A stretch of 22,175 nt of DNA from the NCBI GenBank assembly GCA_032115775.1, contig JAUMBL010000102.1, positions 1 to 22,175 on the forward strand, written 5' to 3'. Source of the stretch: M3007 sp032115775 (GTDB taxonomy: Bacteria > Bacteroidota > Bacteroidia > Chitinophagales > Saprospiraceae). The translations under genes were made by a program, and so were the position numbers. The notes under the pieces were generated by a model. It did no database searches, had not been told where the DNA came from, and saw only the letters and a list, made by a program, of their open reading frames with translations. Positions 7,184-13,379 of the stretch are shown here, in pieces (position 1 is the first letter of the stretch; each line of letters begins with the position of its first letter).

Positions 7184-7189
7184 TTTTTT
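7158..7189 (+). terminator. Intrinsic terminator, RNA copy 4
   Basis: GGGCGGC (7158-7164), AAAAGA loop, GCCGCCC (7171-7177), then TTTTTCTTTTTT. The stem is fully Watson-Crick, with C-G at the position that is U-A in copy 1. Confidence 0.9.
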
Positions 7190-7242
7190 AGGGGGCGCCA
7201 CGTAGCGCTATCCGGTCAATACGACGCGAATCAGGGAATGGA

Positions 7243-8778
7243 CTAGTGAAACTGGATGTAACTCGCCTCATACAAGCGAACCAACTGCATGGTCTCTAAG
7301 GTGTTCACTGGCGCTTCCAGCGGCCCCGTATCCTTGTCGAATACAAAGCAGGACGGAACATTCTGCACGGTCAGAAACCGCAAATCCGGAACAAACGCAA
7401 GAAGATTACCCTGAATACGCGCCTGCAAATCAGCCGGCGGCTGGTTATTCGGGACAGCCAGTTGAAATCCCCACAACCCAAAAGAGGGCACATACGCCTG
7501 ATACGGCAAAACCTGCTCAAACGCCTCCGACATCGTATGGTGGATGCACCAAAAAGCCGAACGCGCTAAAAAAGGCGCAGTGGACTGCGTGACCGCCACG
7601 CCGTCGGCAGCGCAAATCTGCCGCACCATCCTATAAAATGCCGTCGAATATAATTTACCCAACGCAGGCTCCGAAGGATCCGGCAGGTCAATCAGGATCA
7701 CATTGTACCGCTTGGAGCAGTTTTTTACATAGTTGAAGGCGTCCTCGTAAATCAACCGCACCCGCGAATCGTCGAGCGCGCCCTGGTTGAGTTGGGTGAA
7801 TAGCGGATGGACGCGCGCCAATTCCACCATCCCGGCGTCGAGATCAACCAAATCCACCCGCTGCACATCCGGATATTTCAGAATTTCCCGAAGCGCCAGT
7901 CCGTCGCCCCCGCCCAATATCAGCACGTCCGACCTGCGCTGGGCAGCCAACATCGGAATATGAACCAGCGCCTCGTGGTAGCGATACTCGTCCACGCTGC
8001 TGAATTGAAGATTCCCGTTGATGTACAAACGCAGATCGTCGTTCCAACGGGTCACCACCAGTTTCTGATAGGGGGTCTGCTTCCGCAGCACCACCTGATC
8101 CTGATAATGCAGCGCATCGGCAAAGGAAACCAGCTCGAAGGAATACAAGAAACCGCCGCCAAGCGCCAGCAGGCCGACTACCGCGCTGCCGAGTAGCAGC
8201 CTCGGCCGCGGAAGTTGATCCCGGAAAACAAACAGGTTCATGGCGGCCACCGACCAGTTGATCAGGCCGGTAAAAAATGCCGCGCGCATGCTGCCCAACA
8301 AGGGGAGCATCAACAAGGGAAATGCCAGCGAAGCCGCCAAAGCGCCCAGGTAATCAAATGCCAATACCCGGGAGATAACATCGCGCAAGGAACCCTCTTT
8401 CTCCAACAAACGCGTAACCAAGGGTATTTCCATCCCGGCCAACGTGCCGATAACGGCGATGACCCCAAACAATAACAAGTAATAATTCGAAAACCACGCG
8501 TTGGCTACGTATAGCACCGCGGCGGAATACCCGCCGGCAAGCGCCAGTAAAAACTCGATAAAAATGAATTTCGGCAACAAAGAACCCGCCAAATACCGGG
8601 ATAAGTACGCCCCAACGCCTAAAAAACTGAGAAAAAACCCAATAGTAATGGAAAAATGCAACACGCTGCTCCCCAGCAAATACGTGGACACGGTGCTGAT
8701 CAATAACTCATAAACGATGGCGCAAGCACTCAGCAGGAGTAGGGAGGCCAACAAGACGATAGCTTGGTGCTTTTTCAT
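7243..8778 (-). CDS. Membrane-anchored spermidine synthase-like aminopropyltransferase
   Basis: A 511-residue protein in two parts. Residues 1 to about 215 are hydrophobic with roughly seven membrane segments. Residues about 225-480 form a spermidine-synthase/methyltransferase-type Rossmann domain: TPYQKLVV (235-242), EYRYHEALVH (264-273), the nucleotide-binding loop ILGGGDG (287-293), VDLD (311-314) and the catalytic-type segment LIDLPDPSEPALGKLYS (362-378, Asp364). The family transfers aminopropyl groups from decarboxylated AdoMet to diamines such as putrescine. The substrate here is unknown and no AdoMet decarboxylase gene is in the window. It is the last gene of the DUF350/DUF4178 cluster, 126 bases after the small exported protein gene. 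A CTATCG/CGATAG hairpin lies in that gap. Confidence 0.88.
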   Translation of the reverse strand: MKKHQAIVLLASLLLLSACAIVYELLISTVSTYLLGSSVLHFSITIGFFLSFLGVGAYLSRYLAGSLLPKFIFIEFLLALAGGYSAAVLYVANAWFSNYYLLLFGVIAVIGTLAGMEIPLVTRLLEKEGSLRDVISRVLAFDYLGALAASLAFPLLMLPLLGSMRAAFFTGLINWSVAAMNLFVFRDQLPRPRLLLGSAVVGLLALGGGFLYSFELVSFADALHYQDQVVLRKQTPYQKLVVTRWNDDLRLYINGNLQFSSVDEYRYHEALVHIPMLAAQRRSDVLILGGGDGLALREILKYPDVQRVDLVDLDAGMVELARVHPLFTQLNQGALDDSRVRLIYEDAFNYVKNCSKRYNVILIDLPDPSEPALGKLYSTAFYRMVRQICAADGVAVTQSTAPFLARSAFWCIHHTMSEAFEQVLPYQAYVPSFGLWGFQLAVPNNQPPADLQARIQGNLLAFVPDLRFLTVQNVPSCFVFDKDTGPLEAPVNTLETMQLVRLYEASYIQFH

Positions 8779-8904
8779 GGCGCATAGGCTCGAAGTGGTC
8801 TATCGTGTATTCCGATAGCAGATTTTTTTGTCATAATTCTTTATAAAGTCAGGATGAAAGAGTCGAGCCAATCCTAAACATCAAACAACACCGCATGGTT
8901 ACCC

Positions 8905-9144
8905 TTATTTCCCGCCCCCCTGCGCAAAATTGCGCACGCCCATACGGGTGCGGTGCGTCCGAGGCGGACAATTTCCATACGAATCGCGCTGCCAGTCCGG
9001 ACAGCCTCGCTGGTATTTCGCAGCCTGAACGGCCTGCGGATCACGCAAACCCGGCAGCCCCCAACCCCTGCTGCCGGCCAGCCAAGCGGTGAAACCGAGC
9101 AGGCACAATCCGACGACAAGTAAGACTCTGGTGTAATATTTCAT
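8905..9144 (-). CDS. Small exported or membrane-anchored Cys-containing protein
   Basis: A 79-residue protein starting at an ATG at 9144. Residues 1-24 (MKYYTRVLLVVGLCLLGFTAWLAG) form one hydrophobic segment, either a signal peptide or an N-terminal anchor. The rest is short and polar with RGCPDWQRDSYGNCPP (two Cys 11 apart), ending NFAQGGGK. It lies between the DUF4178 gene and the aminopropyltransferase gene on the same strand, so it probably belongs to that cluster. I cannot assign a family. A shifted-frame alternative (8874-9119) lacks a sensible N-terminus and was not chosen. Confidence 0.7.
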   Translation of the reverse strand: MKYYTRVLLVVGLCLLGFTAWLAGSRGWGLPGLRDPQAVQAAKYQRGCPDWQRDSYGNCPPRTHRTRMGVRNFAQGGGK

Positions 9145-9172
9145 ACCTCTAAAAAATTATACCTACGTTACT

Positions 9173-9247
9173 AAACCCCGAAGGGGTGACATTATTCTAT
9201 CTCGGTTGATATTTTGCCGTTAAAACCCCGAAGGGGTGACATTATTC
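9173..9247. repeat. Two ~50-bp CCCCGAAGGGG units (cluster B)
   Basis: Cores at 9173-9197 and 9223-9247 are identical to the three cores at 641-760, 50 bases apart, with a similar spacer (ATTTTGCCGTTAA). The right copy overlaps the end of the DUF4178 gene: minus-strand GAATAA, the last Glu codon plus stop, is part of the repeat. Confidence 0.9.
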
Positions 9248-10558
9248 TGCCGCGCTCCGCGCAATGCCGTCCCTTGCAGCATGCAGCCAAGCGCCGCCCG
9301 CCAAACCCAGCGCCACCCGCGTGTTTTCCAATTTCCACTGAAAAACAAAAAAGGCAGCGCCCACAATAAAAAATCCGATAAAATAGTACCGCGACAAGGT
9401 AAGCGGCGCCACCGTAAAAGTCAAATAACTACCGCGCAGCGGCATATCGGAAAACGCAGTCCGCGCCGACGACGCAAATGCCTCCAGTTCGCCGCCCGCC
9501 CCGCTTTGGAAGTAGAAATGATCCTCCAGCGTGGATTCCGTCCATGCCCCGTCGCTATCCACGCCGCTTTCGGTGGCAAATTCGCATCCAATGCTATTCA
9601 CCACCTGACCATCCGATACCTGTACCAGCGCCAAATCAAAACCGGCAGCCGCATTTTCCGGGAGCTCGCAACGCAAATCCACCCGATAGGCTCGTTGAGG
9701 CGCCAGGCGGAAGCGGCCGAGCGATTGCGACCGCTGCAAGGAATCGTCGGGCCGATAAGCGCTGAATGGAATGCGTGTATGTGCGAGGGTCTGATTTGAC
9801 CGCCCAAGACTGCCCAGCCAGAGTACCAGGAGGCATAACGCAGCAATCCCCAGCACCAGGCGGTTGAATGCCAAACCCGGAAGTCGGTCGGCGTAGCCGC
9901 GCAGTTCCGATTCGTCGCGCACACGCATGCGCTCGAGTTCAGTAGCCGAGACATATTGATAGCGGTAAAACCGCACGGAGCCCTCGAAATTATCCAGCAG
10001 CCACTCCGCGCACAAGTCGCCCTGCTCATCCAACACACTATATTTATAATGCCGCCGATCCAAAGGTTCGTCATCTTCTCCCTCAAATCCGTACAAATAA
10101 TACTCGCCGCGTTCAATACAGCGCGGATCATTCGACTGGAACCGACGGCAAACCGCCGCGGCCGGCCGTTCCTGCTCGCGCCGGATGAAGTGCAGCCCGT
10201 CGTCTATTTCCAAACAAAGCGTTTCGCCGTCGGCCGCCTCCGCGTACCATTCGTCCTGCCTGCCGGCGCCGCGTGCCCATCGCTGATCCTCTGAATCCCA
10301 TTCTTCCCAATGGGCATGATAGGTTAGGATATTAAACACCGTGAAAATCTTGTCATCCATCCGCAACTGCGCACCCGGCCGAAGCCAGCCGGGCGTAACA
10401 TACTCCGATCGGCCAGGAAGCGGCTTCGCTTCCTGCCAGGCAGCCTCCACAGATTCCCGTACCTTAATTTTTCCACAGTACGGACAACCGAAGGCCACCG
10501 GCGCTTCGAGATAGCGCGGACTTTCCCGGCGACAGCCGATGCACGTGATCTTTTGCAT
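9242..10558 (-). CDS. DUF4178-type membrane protein with N-terminal zinc ribbon
   Basis: A 438-residue protein. The N-terminus carries a CxxC...CxxC zinc ribbon (CIGC at 6-9, CPYC at about 25-28). A soluble DUF4178-like region follows (PGWLRPGAQLRMDDKIFTVFNIL onward, with WEEW and DEWYAE), extending to about residue 230. Then come one membrane segment (LVLGIAALCLLVLWLG), an extracytoplasmic beta-rich domain and a second membrane segment (YYFIGFFIVGAAFFVF). I chose the ATG at 10558 because MQKITCIGC starts directly at the zinc ribbon and lies 4 bases after the DUF350 stop; a longer start at 10621 would overlap that gene. The last codon and stop come from a dispersed repeat. Biochemical function is unknown. 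The family commonly neighbours DUF350 and polyamine-synthase-like genes, as far as I recall. Confidence 0.8.
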   Translation of the reverse strand: MQKITCIGCRRESPRYLEAPVAFGCPYCGKIKVRESVEAAWQEAKPLPGRSEYVTPGWLRPGAQLRMDDKIFTVFNILTYHAHWEEWDSEDQRWARGAGRQDEWYAEAADGETLCLEIDDGLHFIRREQERPAAAVCRRFQSNDPRCIERGEYYLYGFEGEDDEPLDRRHYKYSVLDEQGDLCAEWLLDNFEGSVRFYRYQYVSATELERMRVRDESELRGYADRLPGLAFNRLVLGIAALCLLVLWLGSLGRSNQTLAHTRIPFSAYRPDDSLQRSQSLGRFRLAPQRAYRVDLRCELPENAAAGFDLALVQVSDGQVVNSIGCEFATESGVDSDGAWTESTLEDHFYFQSGAGGELEAFASSARTAFSDMPLRGSYLTFTVAPLTLSRYYFIGFFIVGAAFFVFQWKLENTRVALGLAGGAWLHAARDGIARSAAE

Positions 10559-10562
10559 CAGC

Positions 10563-10781
10563 TTACCCGGAAATAGCGGCAGCAATGATGATGCAAATCC
10601 CGAGGACGAACAAGCCGGCAAAAACTGCCAACGGCAAGTTGTGCTCCTGCGCCAACTGCCGGTACAAATTACCCGGCGTGATCCAGTCTATCACTTTCGT
10701 CGCAAAAATCGCAAGGGCAATCCCGAGGAGCGCGTAGATAATGGAAGAGTAAATACCGGACTCGGTGACAACAAGCAGCAT
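10563..10781 (-). CDS. DUF350 family small membrane protein
   Basis: A 72-residue protein with two membrane helices (SSIIYALLGIALAIFATKVIDWI and LPLAVFAGLFVLGICIIIAAAISG) joined by a short loop with TPGNLYRQLAQEHN. DUF350 proteins usually hold one or two such helical pairs; this has one. I chose the ATG at 10781 because the upstream in-frame extension (to 10928) is not hydrophobic and contains the predicted promoter. It is the first gene of the cluster, followed 4 bases later by the DUF4178 gene, so translation is probably coupled. Confidence 0.85.
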   Translation of the reverse strand: MLLVVTESGIYSSIIYALLGIALAIFATKVIDWITPGNLYRQLAQEHNLPLAVFAGLFVLGICIIIAAAISG

Positions 10782-10834
10782 AGCATGTGTTTTTTTGGTG
10801 CAGGTTGATTGATGATACGGGTAGTAAACCGCCG

Positions 10835-10866
10835 CTAATGTACACACTACAATAGATTTTTCCAAA
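10835..10866 (-). promoter_or_regulatory. Promoter for the DUF350-DUF4178 cluster
   Basis: The minus strand shows TTTG (10863-10866), 20 bases, then TACATTAG (10835-10842), which matches the Bacteroidota TAnnTTTG box at seven of eight positions. It lies 53 bases upstream of the DUF350 start, inside the divergent region shared with the UbiD-family gene. Confidence 0.5.
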
Positions 10867-10926
10867 CAATCAAAAAAAGCGGTTGTTGTACGCATCCTAA
10901 TCACAACGTAATTCCAGTACTGTCGC

Positions 10927-12744
10927 ATGTCCTATCCAAGCCTCCGCGCCGCCGCCCAAGACCTCGAGAAACACGGTATGCTGCTTCGTATCCGCGAAGA
11001 AGTAGATCCTAATTTAGAGATGGCGGAAATCCATCGTCAGGTGTATGATCGGCAGGGGCCGGCGCTCTTGTTTGAGCGGGTAAAGGGCAGCCCTTTCCAG
11101 GCGCTCAGCAATTTGTACGGCACCTTCGAACGCACGGAATTTTTGTTCCGCCACACCCTCTCCCGGGTAAAAAAGGTCATCGAACTGAAAAAAGACCCGG
11201 CGAATCTCCTTAAAAATCCGTTGCGCTACCTCGGCGCGCCCCGCACAGCCCTCTCCGCCCTGCCCATGCGCGCACTCGGCAGCGTACCCGTAAGCTACGG
11301 CCGTACGACCATCGGCCAACTACCGCAAATAAAGAGCTGGCCAATGGACGGCGGCGCGTTCATCACGCTACCGCAGGTTTATACCGAAGATCCGGAATTG
11401 CCCGACGTCCTGCACTCGAATTTGGGCATGTACCGAATCCAGTTGTCGGGCAACCAGTACCTGCCCAACGAGGAAATCGGCATGCACTATCAACTGCACC
11501 GGGGTATCGGCGTCCACCACGAAAAATACAACCGACTCGACCAGCCGTTCCGATGCAGCATCTTCGTAGGCGGCCCGCCAAGCCACGCGTTCAGCGCGAT
11601 CATGCCGCTCCCGGAAGGCCTGAGCGAACTCACCTTCGCCGGTATGCTCGCCGGACGGCGCTTCCGGACAACCAAACGCGACGGCTACACGCTGAGCGCC
11701 GACGCCGATTTCGTGATCACCGGGGAAATTCTCAAAGGGGTGAAAAAACCGGAAGGACCTTTCGGAGACCACCTGGGATACTATTCGCTGACGCACGATT
11801 TTCCGGTCATGCGGGTGCATCAAGTCTATCACCGAAAAGATCCGCTCTGGCATTTCACCGTCGTAGGCCGCCCGCCCGCCGAAGACAGCAGCTTCGGCTG
11901 GTTGATCCACGAACTGGTGGCGCCGCTCACACCCCAGGAATTCCCGGGCCTCAAAGAACTCCATGCCGTGGACGCCGCCGGCGTCCATCCCCTCCTGCTC
12001 GCTATCGGCCACGAACGCTATATGCCCTTCCGCGAACGCGTACCCGAAGAAATACTCACCATCGCCAACCGAATATTGGGCTCCGGCCAAACCTCCCTGG
12101 CCAAATATCTCGTCATAGCCGCCAGCGACGACGACCCGAATCTGGACACGCATGATATCGCGCATTTCTTCCAACACGTCTTGGAACGCGTGGACTGGAC
12201 GCGCGACCTGCACTTCCAAACCCGCACCACGATTGACACCCTGGATTATTCCGGCGATGGCTGGAACGCAGGCTCTAAACTGGTCATCGCCTGTCGAGGA
12301 GAAAAAAAACGCGCCCTGACTAGCGAAATCCCCGCCAATCTCCGATTGCCAACCGGATTCTCCGAACCTTTTTACTGCCTGCCAGGTATCCTTGCAATCA
12401 AAGGCCCCGCCTACGCAAGCCAGACGGCCGGCGCAGCCGATGCGGAAAGCCTGTGCCGCGCGCTGGAAGACGCAGACTTGGCTGGAACGCCCCTCATCCT
12501 GATTGTGGACGACAGCCGCTTCACCGCCGCTACGCTCAACAATTTTGTCTGGACGGCTTTCACACGCTCCAATCCCAGCCACGACGTCTATGGCGTACAC
12601 AGCTTCACCGAATTCAAACACTGGGGCTGCCGCGGCCCGCTCGTGATGGACGCGCGCAAAAAACCGCACCACGCACCGGAACTCCTGCCAGACCCAGAGG
12701 TGGTAAAACGGGTAGATCAACTGCTATCCGCGTACAAATTTTAA
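10927..12744 (+). CDS. UbiD-family prenylated-FMN decarboxylase
   Basis: A 605-residue cytoplasmic enzyme of the UbiD superfamily, which (de)carboxylates aromatic or unsaturated acids using prenylated FMN made by UbiX. The SNLGMYR segment (164-170) gives the metal-binding Asn165 and catalytic Arg170. His191 in YQLHRG and Glu233/234 in LPEGLSELTFAG fit the other metal and prFMN positions. PEGPFGD (275-281) supplies the acidic pair Glu276/Asp281 that completes the Arg-Glu-Glu/Asp triad. The protein is longer than E. coli UbiD (497), as are many Bacteroidota members annotated as menaquinone-biosynthesis decarboxylases. That role is plausible but not provable here, and no ubiX is in the window. 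It is divergent from the DUF350 cluster and followed by tRNA-Glu. Confidence 0.9.
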   Translation: MSYPSLRAAAQDLEKHGMLLRIREEVDPNLEMAEIHRQVYDRQGPALLFERVKGSPFQALSNLYGTFERTEFLFRHTLSRVKKVIELKKDPANLLKNPLRYLGAPRTALSALPMRALGSVPVSYGRTTIGQLPQIKSWPMDGGAFITLPQVYTEDPELPDVLHSNLGMYRIQLSGNQYLPNEEIGMHYQLHRGIGVHHEKYNRLDQPFRCSIFVGGPPSHAFSAIMPLPEGLSELTFAGMLAGRRFRTTKRDGYTLSADADFVITGEILKGVKKPEGPFGDHLGYYSLTHDFPVMRVHQVYHRKDPLWHFTVVGRPPAEDSSFGWLIHELVAPLTPQEFPGLKELHAVDAAGVHPLLLAIGHERYMPFRERVPEEILTIANRILGSGQTSLAKYLVIAASDDDPNLDTHDIAHFFQHVLERVDWTRDLHFQTRTTIDTLDYSGDGWNAGSKLVIACRGEKKRALTSEIPANLRLPTGFSEPFYCLPGILAIKGPAYASQTAGAADAESLCRALEDADLAGTPLILIVDDSRFTAATLNNFVWTAFTRSNPSHDVYGVHSFTEFKHWGCRGPLVMDARKKPHHAPELLPDPEVVKRVDQLLSAYKF

Positions 12745-12771
12745 ATCGCAGAAATTTTTTTTAAAAACCGC

Positions 12772-12803
12772 TTGCATAAGTGGTGAAGCCCCTATTATCT
12801 TTG
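12772..12803 (+). promoter_or_regulatory. Promoter of tRNA-Glu
   Basis: TATCTTTG at 12796-12803 is an exact Bacteroidota TAnnTTTG box, with TTG at 12772-12774 about 21 bases upstream. It lies 31 bases before the tRNA. Confidence 0.75.
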
Positions 12804-12834
12804 CACCCGCTTCGCAAGAGGAGCAAAAAAAGCC

Positions 12835-12909
12835 GGCCCGTTCGTCTAGGGGTTAGGACGCATCCCTTTCACGGATGAAACACGGGTTCGATTCCCGTAC
12901 GGGCTACCA
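12835..12909 (+). tRNA. tRNA-Glu (anticodon UUC), CCA encoded
   Basis: The full cloverleaf can be traced. The acceptor is GGCCCGT/ACGGGCT with a G-U first pair, which I recall as usual for Bacteroidota tRNA-Glu. The D arm contains TAGGGGTTAGGA. The anticodon stem is CATCC/GGATG around CTTTCAC, with TTC at 12868-12870. The T arm is ACGGG-TTCGATT-CCCGT. The discriminator A at 12906 is followed by a genomic CCA. Confidence 0.97.
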
Positions 12910-12923
12910 TCATTAGTTGTAAA

Positions 12924-12957
12924 GCCTCGCAAGTTATCTACTTGCGGGGCTTTTTTT
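12924..12957 (+). terminator. Intrinsic terminator of tRNA-Glu
   Basis: GCCTCGCAAG (12924-12933), 7-base loop, CTTGCGGGGC (12941-12950), then seven T. The ten-pair stem contains one G-U. Confidence 0.92.
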
Positions 12958-12968
12958 ATTTACTACCA

Positions 12969-13084
12969 CATGCGACCTACCAACATTCGACCTCTCCGAG
13001 GTCGAAATCCGAAAATCTCCGGAGCAAGGCCAATAAAAATACAATCGAACGACCTCGGAGAGGTCGCATGTTGGTAGTCGCATG
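12969..13084. repeat. REPIN-like element: two palindromes in inverted orientation
   Basis: The left arm 12969-13004 and right arm 13050-13084 are reverse complements apart from one substitution and one single-base indel, over about 36 bases, separated by 45 bases. Each arm contains its own perfect palindrome CGACCTC-TCC-GAGGTCG. Two REP-type hairpins facing each other form the architecture of a REPIN, a non-autonomous element mobilised by RAYT transposases in other bacteria. No transposase is in the window. It sits between the tRNA-Glu terminator and the 3' end of the adhesin transcription unit. Confidence 0.8.
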
Positions 13085-13119
13085 TTGAAACTACAACAAA
13101 ATAACCAATCCGAACCCAT

Positions 13120-13155
13120 AAAAAAAGCGCCGGCCGCTCTTCCGTGGCCGACGCT
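13120..13155 (-). terminator. Intrinsic terminator for the adhesin transcription unit
   Basis: On the minus strand AGCGTCGGCC, a 10-base loop and GGCCGGCGCT form a stem with one A-C mismatch, followed by seven T (A-run 13120-13126 on the plus strand). It lies 225 bases beyond the adhesin stop codon. The interval 13156-13379 has no protein gene. It holds a palindrome around 13330-13344 and possible long-range pairing TGCACA/TGTGCA, so the 3' untranslated region may be structured. Confidence 0.75.
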
Positions 13156-13379
13156 CAATCGTATAACCTTGTAATTGCCAACTTGCACAGGGCAGGCGCG
13201 CCGGGCATTTGAATCACGACGCGCTTAAGCATCTGCTTTTTCAGCGCAAATGTGCAGGTAAAGCCCGCCAAGGAGCATATAAATTGATCTCAAAAACATG
13301 CGAATTCGTTGCAACCCTCCGTCCCGGGTCGAATTTTAACTTCGAAACGGCCTACTCGCTTTGAATGGCCTGCTCGCGC

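Larger units (their letters stand above)
5714..7189 (+). repeat. Four tandem ~434-bp units carrying paralogous RNA genes
   Basis: Units begin at 5714, 6148, 6582 and 7017, with periods of 434, 434 and 435; the last is partial and stops after its terminator. Units 1 and 2 are nearly identical throughout. Unit 3 is almost identical to unit 2 from the inverted repeat to the terminator, but the 265 bases after its terminator have diverged strongly, and unit 4 is diverged. Conservation across all four is confined to the upstream inverted repeat, the -7 region, parts of the transcribed segment and the terminator. Units 1 and 2 also have a long A/T hairpin (around 6001-6030 in unit 1) flanked by CCCGA/TCGGG, which unit 3 has lost. 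No protein-coding gene is supported anywhere from 5415 to 7242. Confidence 0.93.

Noticed and set aside
8808..8832. Plus-strand CTATCG...CGATAG hairpin followed by T-run, looking like a terminator.
   Set aside because: No plus-strand gene lies upstream and the stem is only 6 bp. It may instead be a leader hairpin of the minus-strand aminopropyltransferase gene, but nothing supports a function.
11368..12720. 450-codon minus-strand open frame inside the UbiD-family gene.
   Set aside because: It is antisense to conserved prFMN-decarboxylase motifs, and its translation shows no family features.
12934..13188. 84-codon minus-strand frame.
   Set aside because: It spans a terminator, the REPIN-like inverted repeat and another terminator, so it is not a plausible gene.
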